A stretch of 50,733 nt of DNA. It comes from Halieaceae bacterium. GTDB lineage: Bacteria; Pseudomonadota; Gammaproteobacteria; Pseudomonadales; Halieaceae. The notes under the pieces are model-generated. The model worked only from the letters and a program-made list of their open reading frames with translations. It had not been told where the DNA came from and ran no database searches. The stretch lies in the NCBI GenBank assembly GCA_902631395.1, contig CACOYM010000015.1, positions 1 through 50,733 of the forward strand, in the 5' to 3' direction. The translations under genes and the position numbers were made by a program. Positions 7,923-16,113 of this stretch are shown here, in pieces (position 1 is the stretch's first letter; every line of letters begins with the position of its first letter).

Positions 7923-8837
7923 GTGACAGCTGTATCCATCAAGCCGGCCTTACGCGCCGGCTTTTTATTAATGGGCGCGGGCTTGTTCGGATTTGCGATC
8001 CCGAGCAGCCTTGTGGCGCAGGATTATGTTGACGTCGAGGCTGAACGCCTTGCTGCTGAGCAAGCTATGGCGACGGATGCGGCACCCGTTGTCGATCCCG
8101 CCACTTCTTACACCGGTATCCGGCCTTACTCCGGTTCGACTACCGTGGCGCAACCCCCCGCGGAGACTGCGGCCCCCATCACCGGTACGGACTCTGGCAG
8201 CCTAATATTGCGAGTACAGCAACTCGAGGCTGATGTGCGCAGGCTCACGGGCTTGTTAGAAGAGGCTACCCAGGCACTGCGTTCACTTGAGGCGCAGAGT
8301 CTGGAGCGTTACGTCGATCTCGACCGGCGCCTCGCGCAAGGCGGATCAACGACCAGTGCCCAGCAGGGCACGCCAGCCGGCCCAGATATGAAAGGCACCG
8401 CCGATGTGGCGTTACCCGGTGCGGATACCACAGATGCGCGATCAGTCGACGCCCAAGTGGGAGAGGAGCCAGCTTACCGTGCCGCCTACGAGAAGGTGCG
8501 TGAGCGTGACTTCGATAACGCTGTCTTGGCCTTCACGGAATTTTTATCCAATTTTCCCTTTGGCCGTTATGCACCGAATGCGCATTACTGGCTTGGAGAG
8601 CTTTACCTAGTTGTTGAGCCACCTGATCCCGAGCTGGCGAGGCAAAACTTCAAACTGCTCCTTGATCAGTATCCTGCAGACCCCAAAGTGCCTGATGCCT
8701 TGTACAAGCTGGGCCGCGTTCAGTTCATTAAGGGCAATCGACAACGATCGCGCGAATACTTGGACGAGGTCATTCGGGAGTACCCGTCACATGCCGCCGC
8801 GCAGTTGGCTAGGCAGTTCCTGCTCGAGAACCTCTGA
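7923..8837 (+). CDS. cpoB: Tol-Pal-associated cell division coordinator CpoB (YbgF)
   Basis: CpoB is a periplasmic protein that coordinates peptidoglycan synthesis with Tol-driven outer-membrane constriction. The 304-residue protein has a signal peptide (n-region with Lys and Arg, hydrophobic core FLLMGAGLFGFAI, cleavage after VAQ), a short coiled-coil segment (about 95–145, LRVQQLEADVRRLTGLLEEATQAL) for trimerisation, a low-complexity linker and a C-terminal TPR domain (about 180–304). The start is GTG 7923 with TGAGGA upstream. The later ATG 7971 would remove the positive n-region and is less likely. The codons of the signal peptide contain a terminator-like hairpin, described separately. 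Confidence 0.93.
   Translation: MTAVSIKPALRAGFLLMGAGLFGFAIPSSLVAQDYVDVEAERLAAEQAMATDAAPVVDPATSYTGIRPYSGSTTVAQPPAETAAPITGTDSGSLILRVQQLEADVRRLTGLLEEATQALRSLEAQSLERYVDLDRRLAQGGSTTSAQQGTPAGPDMKGTADVALPGADTTDARSVDAQVGEEPAYRAAYEKVRERDFDNAVLAFTEFLSNFPFGRYAPNAHYWLGELYLVVEPPDPELARQNFKLLLDQYPADPKVPDALYKLGRVQFIKGNRQRSREYLDEVIREYPSHAAAQLARQFLLENL
7941..7968 (+). terminator. Terminator-like hairpin inside the cpoB signal-peptide codons
   Basis: AAGCCGGC (7941–7948) pairs perfectly with GCCGGCTT (7956–7963) across a 7-nt loop, and TTTTATT follows. This has the form of a Rho-independent terminator. It lies 33 nt after the pal stop but inside the cpoB reading frame, where it encodes KPALRAGFLL. It could end part of the transcripts after pal and act as a translation-sensitive attenuator of cpoB. 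Function is inferred only from structure. Confidence 0.6.
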
Positions 8838-8872
8838 GAGGCGTATCGAGACTTGTTGGCGATGGATAGGAC

Positions 8873-8900
8873 TTGTATTTTTACCCGGTAGCGTTAGCAT
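8873..8900 (+). promoter_or_regulatory. Possible promoter of tRNA-Lys
   Basis: TTGTAT (8873–8878) and TAGCAT (8895–8900) are separated by 16 nt, and a GC-rich discriminator-like stretch (ACGCGCC) follows. Transcription would begin about 12 nt before the mature tRNA. The elements match the sigma-70 consensus only partly. A second candidate pair, TTGTTG/TATTTT with 17-nt spacing, overlaps it. Confidence 0.35.
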
Positions 8901-8918
8901 ACGCGCCTTTCCTGTTTT

Positions 8919-8994
8919 GGGCCGTTAGCTCAGTCGGTAGAGCAGTTGGCTTTTAACCAATTGGTCGCTGGTTCGAACCCAGCACGGCCCACCA
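8919..8994 (+). tRNA. tRNA-Lys (anticodon UUU)
   Basis: A 76-nt cloverleaf. The acceptor stem GGGCCGT pairs with ACGGCCC, the D stem is GCTC/GAGC, and the anticodon stem GTTGG/CCAAT encloses the loop CTTTTAA with anticodon TTT. The T loop is GGTTCGAACCC-like and the 3' end is ACCA, so CCA is encoded. A lysine tRNA downstream of tol-pal-cpoB is common in gammaproteobacteria. It sits exactly at the change from housekeeping to accessory genes. Confidence 0.96.
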
Positions 8995-9002
8995 TTACAG
9001 CA

Positions 9003-9026
9003 AACCACCCACGGGTGGTTTTTTCA
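9003..9026 (+). terminator. Rho-independent terminator after tRNA-Lys
   Basis: AACCACC (9003–9009) pairs with GGTGGTT (9014–9020) around a 4-nt loop and is followed by a T-run. It lies 8 nt after the tRNA CCA end and very likely ends the tRNA-Lys transcript. Confidence 0.85.
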
Positions 9027-9104
9027 ATTTAACGTGATGACATTACGAGCCGATGAGCGCTGTGTGATCACGAGGGCAATGGTTTTGTCTTCCTGAAGTT
9101 ATCA

Positions 9105-9972
9105 GTGTCCCCGACCTTTCACCCTCCACAGAGCACATTCATGGGACCGAGTTCTTCTGATGTGTCCATTAGGTTTTTGGCGGCATCGGCTCGTTTAACC
9201 ATCGGTCATTTGGACCCTAAATTGGTCAGATTAATGGATGACATCAAAGAGTTGCTAAAAGTCCCCCTACAAATCCGAAGGGACTTGACGATTCCGCTTT
9301 CTGCCCTGGGTTTTTTTGCGATGGAGGCAGCATTTGTGAATCTGCTGGAGCCAGGCCATACGGCCATTGTCTGCTAGAACGGTGTTTCCGGTGGACACAA
9401 GAAATAGGACGTCGAGAGATGTGGTGCCAGTCCAGTCATGGTGCAGGACCGGTGAGGCGACCCGTTAGACCCGGAAAAAGTGTCTGAGGCCATTCAGGCT
9501 AACCCCCACGCCAAAAGTACCCGCACTAAAGTTCAGAGCTGGTTTCTTTATATGAGCTCGATTACGGGCTACTGGGGTGAGGGAGCCAACCGAGCCTAAC
9601 ATCACACGGCACCCGTCAATGTGATTGATGCGCTTCATGAGTCGTTCCTGATGCTGGAAGGTGAGGGCGCTCAGGAGAGTGTTGCACGTCACCGCCGGAA
9701 CCATGCTGCACTGGCCGCCGGGCTCACGGATCTTGGCCTCTAGTTCGGTCTCAGAGACGCGGCAGCGACGGCAGCTCATCGCGGTCTCCATCTCTGAGGG
9801 TAAGGATGATGCTGGCAATCGATCTCGTTAACTGCCCGATTTTAATCTTGAAGTGGGCGCTGGCTTGGGCGAACTTGCGAGGAAACAGTGGCGCATCGGT
9901 CTGATGGGCAGCAGTAATGCCGGTAACATCAGTCGTTGCTTAAGTGCTTCTGAGGCGTTGCTGGTATCCTGA
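9105..9972 (+). pseudogene. Class V aminotransferase (alanine/serine-glyoxylate type) pseudogene
   Basis: Translation from GTG 9105 gives a convincing N-terminus of a PLP-dependent class V aminotransferase (RLTIGHLDPKLVRLMDDIKELL). Homology continues in the same frame past in-frame stops at 9375–9377 (TAG), 9405–9407 (TAG), 9453–9455 (TGA) and 9597–9599 (TAA), with recognisable blocks DPEKVSEAIQANPHAK, KVQSWFLYMSSITGYWGEGA and HHTAPVNVIDALHES. A stop at about 9741 and a frameshift follow, and the C-terminal block EVGAGLGELARKQWRIGLMG is in another frame up to TGA 9970–9972. Compared with the family pattern, roughly 100 residues are missing between NPHAK and TRTKVQSW; that part should hold the PLP-binding Lys. 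The gene cannot make an active enzyme. Similarity is judged from remembered family motifs. Confidence 0.88.
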
Positions 9973-10016
9973 GTAGTGGGCGTTGTCGCACTCTGAATTT
10001 AATTTGGAGACGATAC

Positions 10017-10793
10017 TCAGGTGGCATAGTTGGGCTCTTCTGTGTCCAAAATCGCTCTCAGCTCCGCAAAATGGCGCTCCGCCTGATCGGGATAGGTCTC
10101 CAACTCCTTCGCGGTTTTTTCCGCAACCTCATCGGATAACACGCTGAGCGGCTGGCCCGTCCACAGTGCCTTAATGTAGGTCTCAGCTGCGCGCTCAAAA
10201 TAGAAAAGACGATTAAAGGCGTCGGCGACGCTACGGCCTATCACTATGACACCGTGGTGGCACATGATGAGGACTTGTTTCTCAGGATCGGCCAACTGCC
10301 GACAGCAGCGCTCAGCTTCTTCTTGAAAGGCGAGCCCACCATACTCTGTGTCGATCGCATAGCGATTGAAAAACATCGCACAGTTCTGATCGATTGGTGG
10401 GAGCCGTGGATCTTGTAGTGTAGATAGCACCGTGGCATGTATTGAATGCAGGTGCAGAGCGACTCGGGCGTGCGGGCATTGCCGATGTAAAGCGCCATGT
10501 AGACCCCAGGCGGTGGGATCAGGCGCGTCAGGGCGGACCATGGTCTCTGGGTCGTTGGCATTCACGCATATCAGATCTGACGCCCGAACCCGCGAAAAGT
10601 GAACCTGATTCGGGTTCATCAGAAACTGAGAGCCGTCCTCGCTGATTGCTGCTGAGAAATGATTCGCTACACCTTCATGAAAATTGAGGCGGGCTGCCCA
10701 CCGAAACGCGGCGGCGAGATCCGTTCTGGTGTCGACGTGTCCTAAGCTTGCCGGCGGTGAAGCACGCCGCGGTTGAACCAATTCGTTTCTCAT
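10017..10793 (-). CDS. Class II aldolase/adducin-domain protein
   Basis: A 258-residue protein of the class II aldolase/adducin family, whose bacterial members are zinc-dependent aldolases, epimerases or decarboxylases of small oxygenated substrates. Zn-ligand candidates are His114 and His116 in ALHLHSIHA and His180 in CHHGVIVIG. GVANHFSAAI, near residue 41, matches the family's substrate-binding GNxS loop region. I place the start at ATG 10793, which has AGAGGGA a few bases upstream; the longer TTG start at 10811 is less likely. The gene stands alone, 44 nt downstream of the aminotransferase pseudogene and divergent from the PhyH-like gene. The substrate is unknown. Confidence 0.85.
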   Translation of the reverse strand: MRNELVQPRRASPPASLGHVDTRTDLAAAFRWAARLNFHEGVANHFSAAISEDGSQFLMNPNQVHFSRVRASDLICVNANDPETMVRPDAPDPTAWGLHGALHRQCPHARVALHLHSIHATVLSTLQDPRLPPIDQNCAMFFNRYAIDTEYGGLAFQEEAERCCRQLADPEKQVLIMCHHGVIVIGRSVADAFNRLFYFERAAETYIKALWTGQPLSVLSDEVAEKTAKELETYPDQAERHFAELRAILDTEEPNYAT

Positions 10794-10960
10794 GTTGTCC
10801 CTCTTACGCAATCTTCGATAACGTTAACATGATCTGGCCTTTGCCATACTGATCTGCAGGTAAGCGGCTTACCAAAGGGTGACGCATTGCGTTCGTGGCC
10901 TCTGTCTCAGCGTGTGCACGCGGCGATACCCATTCCGTAAAAAGCGACGTTAGTACGAGT

Positions 10961-10966
10961 TATACT
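10961..10966 (+). promoter_or_regulatory. Candidate -10 element upstream of the PhyH-like gene
   Basis: TATACT (10961–10966) is close to the sigma-70 -10 consensus and lies 35 nt before the ATG at 11002, in the 208-nt divergent space between the aldolase-like and PhyH-like genes. I find no good -35 at 16–18 nt, so the call is weak. Confidence 0.3.
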
Positions 10967-11001
10967 GGTTTTCGTCCTCCGCTTTCACGACAAAGTCACA
11001 G

Positions 11002-11796
11002 ATGGCTATCCCTTCTTACACTGCTCACGACTCGTCTCCTGAAATCATTGCGTCGTTGGAACGTCATGGCGCGGTTGTGATTGAAAACCTGCTCGCTGAA
11101 AATGTGGTCGATGGCATTTCGCGGGACTTGCGGCCAGAATTTGATCGTGAAGGGCATCTTTACCAGAACACGTTTAATGGCCATCAGACCCTCCGGGTTG
11201 GTGGCGTAACCAAATACTCACAGCATTTTCCGACACTGCTCTTGCATCCACTGGTGCTCGAGTTGGCTGACGCAATATTGAAGCCGCACTGTGAGGTTTA
11301 CCAAGTCGGCAGCACGACCGCGATAGAAATATTGCCGGGAGAGGGAGCTCAGGTTTTGCATGCCGATGATACTTGCTACCCAAGTCACCTACTGCCGTTT
11401 GAGGCTCAGGTTTCGGCCCTTTGGGCGCTGGATGATTTTACCCTCGAAAACGGAGCAACGAGAATTGTCTCACGCGAAGTGGGCATTAATGATCCTAGCG
11501 AGGTGCGAGAAGAGCATGTTGAGCAAGCGGTTATGCCCAGAGGGTCTGCTGTGATTTATTTGGGCTCAACCCTTCATGGCGGTGGTGAAAACAGGAGTGA
11601 GGCGCCTCGAAAAGCCATCGTGAATACGTATTGCTTGGGGTGGTTACGGCAGGAGGAAAATCAGTACTTGACGTTAACAGCAGAGGAAATTGCTGCGCAG
11701 TCTGAGGAAATGCGTCGCATGCTGGGGTTTCAGGCTCATGGTCCGTTTTTGGGCGTATGGCCGGAGGATCCGGACGGCAAGTGGTACGAGACCTAA
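11002..11796 (+). CDS. Phytanoyl-CoA dioxygenase (PhyH) family protein
   Basis: A 264-residue Fe(II)/2-oxoglutarate-dependent oxygenase of the PhyH family. The jelly-roll iron-binding triad is visible as His120-x-Asp122 (VLHADD) and distal His192 (STLHGGGENRS), with Arg203 (APRKAIV) placed to bind 2-oxoglutarate. Bacterial relatives hydroxylate a wide range of small molecules, including ectoine and quorum-signal or secondary metabolites, so the substrate cannot be deduced. Length is usual and no signal peptide is present. It is divergent from the aldolase-like gene and convergent with the class III aminotransferase 30 nt away. It is one of three oxygenase-type genes in this accessory region. 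Confidence 0.88.
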   Translation: MAIPSYTAHDSSPEIIASLERHGAVVIENLLAENVVDGISRDLRPEFDREGHLYQNTFNGHQTLRVGGVTKYSQHFPTLLLHPLVLELADAILKPHCEVYQVGSTTAIEILPGEGAQVLHADDTCYPSHLLPFEAQVSALWALDDFTLENGATRIVSREVGINDPSEVREEHVEQAVMPRGSAVIYLGSTLHGGGENRSEAPRKAIVNTYCLGWLRQEENQYLTLTAEEIAAQSEEMRRMLGFQAHGPFLGVWPEDPDGKWYET

Positions 11797-11826
11797 ACAC
11801 GCATTAAATAAGCGATGGTTCTTCCG

Positions 11827-13233
11827 CTAAAAGCCCGCAACACCCGTTGGAAAAGCTGTGCCGTTTCCTTCTATCGCGGCGCCATTTTCAACTTCCTTAA
11901 TGGCAGTCTCCATGATCTCGAGACCCTCTCGGAGAGTCTCTTCATTCATGTTGAGCGCAGGGTAAAGGCGGATGGTGTCTTCATGGTCAGAAATGGCCCA
12001 GACCCCACGTTGGAGCATCTCCCCTCTAACAGCTCTGGAGGACCACCAATGTTCGGCATCGGGGTCGGTGAACGCTGATTTGTTAAAACTGACACCCATC
12101 AGCAAACCACTGTTTCTAACCTGCCGTACGATCGAATATTTTTCCCAATCGGCCATGATTTCCTGAGCAATTTCTCCCAGACTTGCGGCGTGGTTGATAA
12201 CGCCATCGCGCTCGAAAATTTCTAGCGTTTTAATGGCTGCGGCGCAACCTGCTGGTGAGCCAGCAAAGGTCGAGCCAGAGCTAAAGAGCTCGACATCACC
12301 GAGTATGTCATCCCTGGCAGATATGCCCGCGAGAGGTGCGATACCACCGGAGAGATTTTTCCCGTAGACAAGAATGTCAGGTGTCACATCGTAGTGCTGT
12401 ATGCCCCACATTTTTCCAGTGCGGCCTAAACCTGTAAGCACCTCGTCGCTGATGAGAAGCCACTGATTCCTGTCACAGATCTCTCTGACGCCGCGAACGA
12501 ATTTTCGTGTCGGAATCCAGTTGCCGCCCTCGGCAAGGCCCGGTTCTAGCAGGACTGCGGCAATCTCCTCGCGGCTTACCATGGTCGCGCTAATTTCGTG
12601 CTCGAGGTGCCACAGACAAAAATCGATGTATTGATCCTGTGATAAGCCAGCGGGCACATCTTCACTGAAAGGGTAGGGGGCCCGTATAACGCCTCCTGAC
12701 CATGCCTCTAGGTAGCGAGTGGAGTCATCTCCTAAGCCGCTTAGCAGTTTGCCGGCGATTGAATTACCGTGATAACTGGCCCCGAAAGTGACCACGTAGC
12801 GACGTTTAGTATGCGTCAGTGCCAGATGAACGGCCGCTTCTGCAGCTTCGGTTCCCGATACCTCATAGTTCGTCCGCGGCAAAGCCTCGTTTGGCATGAT
12901 GCGTGCCAATCTTTCGGCCAAATCGTAGCGGAGTGGGTGATCGTAGTGAAAACCGTATTGCCTGTTGGCGCGCTCAACAGCCTCAAGAATTTCAGGGTGA
13001 CAATTACCTAGAGGGTTCGTCGCCCATCCGTTTTGAAAGTCGATGTACCGGCGACCATCCAGATCCCAGACGTAGTCGCCTTCCGCACGATCGATAACAA
13101 TTTGTCTGACTGACCGAAAGCCGCGGGACGCCGACTCTTTTACTGCCTCGTTAAATCGCAACCCATTTTTAAAGTAGGGGATACCGCGCTGCAGCGCTGC
13201 AAGGGTTTTTTGTCCGGGAAAGTGCTCTTCCAT
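11827..13233 (-). CDS. Class III PLP-dependent aminotransferase
   Basis: A 468-residue fold-type I aminotransferase of class III (omega-amino acid, ornithine or glutamate-1-semialdehyde type). The PLP-binding Lys is Lys292 in VYGKNLSGGIAP. Upstream are the family's SDEVLTGLGRTGKMWG segment, with the PLP-contacting Asp, and TFGASYHGNSIAGK. The class usually moves an amino group from a terminal amine or amino acid to a 2-oxo acid. It lies 47 nt downstream of the APC permease on the same strand. This fits transamination of an imported amine, but the exact substrate is unknown. The ATG at 13233 has no strong ribosome-binding site, which suggests translation within the operon. Confidence 0.88.
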   Translation of the reverse strand: MEEHFPGQKTLAALQRGIPYFKNGLRFNEAVKESASRGFRSVRQIVIDRAEGDYVWDLDGRRYIDFQNGWATNPLGNCHPEILEAVERANRQYGFHYDHPLRYDLAERLARIMPNEALPRTNYEVSGTEAAEAAVHLALTHTKRRYVVTFGASYHGNSIAGKLLSGLGDDSTRYLEAWSGGVIRAPYPFSEDVPAGLSQDQYIDFCLWHLEHEISATMVSREEIAAVLLEPGLAEGGNWIPTRKFVRGVREICDRNQWLLISDEVLTGLGRTGKMWGIQHYDVTPDILVYGKNLSGGIAPLAGISARDDILGDVELFSSGSTFAGSPAGCAAAIKTLEIFERDGVINHAASLGEIAQEIMADWEKYSIVRQVRNSGLLMGVSFNKSAFTDPDAEHWWSSRAVRGEMLQRGVWAISDHEDTIRLYPALNMNEETLREGLEIMETAIKEVENGAAIEGNGTAFPTGVAGF

Positions 13234-13280
13234 TTTTACTCAATTCCATTATCGGCCTGGTGGTTCCAGCGTCGCGTTGA

Positions 13281-14621
13281 CTATTGCGGAGCACGCTCAT
13301 TTTTCAATCGAAAAATGGTATACAGCACCGGGCCAGATATGATGCCTAGCAACCCTGACAGGCCATACCAGCCTATGTGTATCCCAAAAACTTCAAACTT
13401 CTTGAGGCCCCACACAGTGACACTTTGGTCTGTGAGAGTGATCCATATCATGAAGATGATCAAGCAGACGGCTGGAAGAACGAGTGCGATCAATACGGGT
13501 AGCCCCCCCGGAATCTTGAAAGGGCGCTCCAAGTTCGGTTCTGTGATTCGTAATGTCACCGCAGCACAAAAGATGAGCGCATAGGATGTGACCATCAGCA
13601 GTACATCAATGATTACAAGGCTTTGGAAAGGCCCAAGTATCAGCACGGCGTTACAGATCGCAATAACCGTGATTGCTGCAATCGGCGTACCGAACTTATC
13701 ATTGGTTTTTGCAATACATCGAGGAAGCAAGCCATTTTGAGCCAATGCTTTCAAGGGTCGTGCACCGGATGCCATGTAGTCCAGATACAGTGCTAAGTTC
13801 CCTAACACTGCGGACGCCAGTAACGCGTGCCCTAGAACAGTTCCGCCCAATGCTCGGCCGATATCGACGAATGACACTCGAGCATCACCTCCGTCCACCG
13901 AAAATAGCTCCCACTTGCCAAAAGCCGCGAGGCTGGCGATGGTAGGAAGAAAATACATCAGCGCAACAAAGGGCACCGCCAGCATCAGCGCCTTTGGAAT
14001 AATGCGCTGAGGTTCCTCGATCTCCCCCGCGAGTGTAGACATAGACTCGTAACCCGAATACATCCACATGCCGATACTCAAGCCAAGAATCAGTGCGCCG
14101 TCATGGCCAAGTAAGTCGGTGTCTGGGGGGGTGAGCGGTATGAAGGGGTTGAATTGCCAATTAGCCAAGCCGATGCCGGCTAGAACGACGAAGGGCGAGA
14201 TGATCAGAATGGCAAACAGACTCGATCCGATGGCTACAATTTTGATGCCAAGAATATTCACCACTGTGAACAGCGCGATGATGGACCAGCATATGCCGTA
14301 ATAGATGGCGTCACTAAAACCCAGCTGATTCTGGAGATAGGTGGCACTCAAGACGATATAGAGCGAGGTGTCGACGAGTAACGCAAGTGACCACCACCAT
14401 CCAGCCTGAAATCCCCAGAAATTGCCGAGCGCGCGCTGTGTCCAGACGTAAAATCCGCCGCTATCAGGGATAGCAGACCCTAACTCACTGGCGATCAGAG
14501 CCATGGGTAGAGCCCAGAATAGGGGCAGTGCAAGCAGCAACAGTAGTGTGAGGCCTGGTCCAGATGAGGAAACCATTTCCTCGATGCCGAATGAGCCCCC
14601 GGAGACAAAAATATAGATCAT
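13281..14621 (-). CDS. APC-superfamily amino acid/polyamine permease
   Basis: A 446-residue polytopic membrane protein with about 12 hydrophobic segments. The opening FVSGGSFGIEEMVSSSGPGL and the following PLFWALPMALIASELGSAIPDSGGFYVWTQRALG are the conserved TM1–TM2 features of the APC superfamily, close to PUT-type polyamine transporters. It probably imports an amino acid or amine in exchange for, or with, a cation. The ATG at 14621 lies inside TM1. The frame stays open for 40 codons upstream (to TGA at 14742–14744) with plausible transporter sequence RIPLLSAF, but it has no ATG, GTG or TTG. The N-terminus is therefore uncertain: it may be slightly truncated or start at a rare codon such as CTG. 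Confidence 0.85.
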   Translation of the reverse strand: MIYIFVSGGSFGIEEMVSSSGPGLTLLLLLALPLFWALPMALIASELGSAIPDSGGFYVWTQRALGNFWGFQAGWWWSLALLVDTSLYIVLSATYLQNQLGFSDAIYYGICWSIIALFTVVNILGIKIVAIGSSLFAILIISPFVVLAGIGLANWQFNPFIPLTPPDTDLLGHDGALILGLSIGMWMYSGYESMSTLAGEIEEPQRIIPKALMLAVPFVALMYFLPTIASLAAFGKWELFSVDGGDARVSFVDIGRALGGTVLGHALLASAVLGNLALYLDYMASGARPLKALAQNGLLPRCIAKTNDKFGTPIAAITVIAICNAVLILGPFQSLVIIDVLLMVTSYALIFCAAVTLRITEPNLERPFKIPGGLPVLIALVLPAVCLIIFMIWITLTDQSVTVWGLKKFEVFGIHIGWYGLSGLLGIISGPVLYTIFRLKNERAPQ

Positions 14622-14763
14622 GAGGAAAGCGCTGAGCAGCGGGATACGGGCTCGGTTAGCGGTCCTACAGGTTCCTGTTTCCTGATTCAGTGCCGAGATG
14701 CCCTCAAATTCCTTATTCGAGCCAAATGAGACTCGAGAGATTCATGCTGGTAAAGGGTAAGCT

Positions 14764-16089
14764 TTAGTTTTTGTAATGTTCTGTGGAGATCGTTGATACA
14801 GCTGTACCACCGGCTAACCATTTACGCGTTGATGGTAGACTTGCCTCGAGCGTATGTAGGTACCAGTGGACAAATTGCTGCAATGTGAACTCGAACTCGG
14901 GATGATAAGGGCCTGGCTCAAAGAAACGAGAGTTCACACCGGCCGCATTTCTAGTAATTATGTATTCATCCTCAAGAGTTGTGTGGTGCCACAGCCAGGT
15001 TACTTTTTCTAAATTGTAGTCTTCTCCTTCCACAGCCTCTCCATTCACGAACCAGACCAGCTCCATATCCGTCTCGGTGAGTGAGCGTGGGATAAATCTG
15101 TATAGGACACAGTGATCAGGGTAGTTAAGCATAAAAGTGAGGGGACCCATCTGAAAATCACCCGCGCCACCGTCGTAATCTTTGATCTTGCCCATTAACG
15201 GAGCTACTGGTTGCCCGTCCTGGCTTCCGGTGACAAACCCGTCAAATAATCCATAACGCATAGTGTGGGCACAAGCGCCAAAGCTGGGCGCATCTAAATA
15301 GATTTGGGTGTGCTCCTTGGAAATGCCTCTAATCCCGGTAATTTTGTCTGCACGGTCAAGCATCTTTGAGACGACTGGGGCTGACTTTACCTCCAGATCT
15401 TTAAGGGTATGCATTTTGGCATACGCTCGGTGAGACGTAGCACAATGATAGCACTCGAGGTAGTTTTCTAGCGCTAACTTCCAGTTGGCTGCCACACGAT
15501 ACGTTTTGCGTTGCGCGACCTTAGCATTCTCAAGATCATAGGCGCCCAGCGGTTCGCGAATATTCTCCAGCGAAGCAATAAGGTCCCCTGCGCCAAGGTC
15601 ACAATTAATAAAGACTAAACCCATGTAGGTGACGCAATTAACGGGCTTCAAGCCGTGTTCGGCGGCATTGAAGTCCAGCATAACGTGAGTTTCTCTCGCA
15701 GCCTTTAGCGAGCCATCAATGTTATAAACCCAACCATGATAGGGGCAGACAAAAGTTCGTTTGTTGCCACTTGCCTCCTCACAAACACGTGCTCCACGAT
15801 GGCGACAGATGTTGTGCATAGCCGTTATTTCACCTGTCTTCGTTCGCGCGACTATAATCGAGTCTTCTCCGATTTCGACAAGCTGATAATCACCGGCTGA
15901 TGGGATCTCACTGGCATGCAGAGCATAGATCCAGCTCTTGAAAATTAGGTGCTCCAGCTCTTGCTCGTGTACTAGATGTGAGCGATAGAAATATCGGTCC
16001 ATAGCGTGGTGCGGGCGGAGCTTCTCTGCCTCTAATTTGTCACGCATTCGCTGGAAAGAATCGTCTACAGAAATTGCAATTGAAGTCAT
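14764..16089 (-). CDS. Rieske non-heme iron oxygenase, alpha subunit
   Basis: A 441-residue Rieske-type oxygenase. The [2Fe-2S] ligands are Cys95-x-His97 (CRHRGARV) and Cys115-x2-His118 (CPYHGW). The mononuclear iron site is ENYLECYHCATSH, with Glu212, His215 and His220. The C-terminal half carries the segment EDEYIITRNAAGVNSRFFEPGP typical of single-component relatives that act on quaternary amines or aromatic acids. Such enzymes hydroxylate, dealkylate or cleave C–N bonds and need an electron-transfer reductase; no classical one is adjacent. The ATG at 16089 is preceded by GAGAGG. It lies 24 nt after the GcvT-like gene on the same strand and is probably in the same transcript. Confidence 0.92.
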   Translation of the reverse strand: MTSIAISVDDSFQRMRDKLEAEKLRPHHAMDRYFYRSHLVHEQELEHLIFKSWIYALHASEIPSAGDYQLVEIGEDSIIVARTKTGEITAMHNICRHRGARVCEEASGNKRTFVCPYHGWVYNIDGSLKAARETHVMLDFNAAEHGLKPVNCVTYMGLVFINCDLGAGDLIASLENIREPLGAYDLENAKVAQRKTYRVAANWKLALENYLECYHCATSHRAYAKMHTLKDLEVKSAPVVSKMLDRADKITGIRGISKEHTQIYLDAPSFGACAHTMRYGLFDGFVTGSQDGQPVAPLMGKIKDYDGGAGDFQMGPLTFMLNYPDHCVLYRFIPRSLTETDMELVWFVNGEAVEGEDYNLEKVTWLWHHTTLEDEYIITRNAAGVNSRFFEPGPYHPEFEFTLQQFVHWYLHTLEASLPSTRKWLAGGTAVSTISTEHYKN

Positions 16090-16113
16090 GTAGCCTCTCA
16101 GGTAAATGTCAAA

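Noticed and set aside
9465..9818. 117-codon - strand frame in the aminotransferase pseudogene
   Set aside because: It is antisense to the decayed aminotransferase, whose + strand frames match the family; no domain is visible in the - frame.
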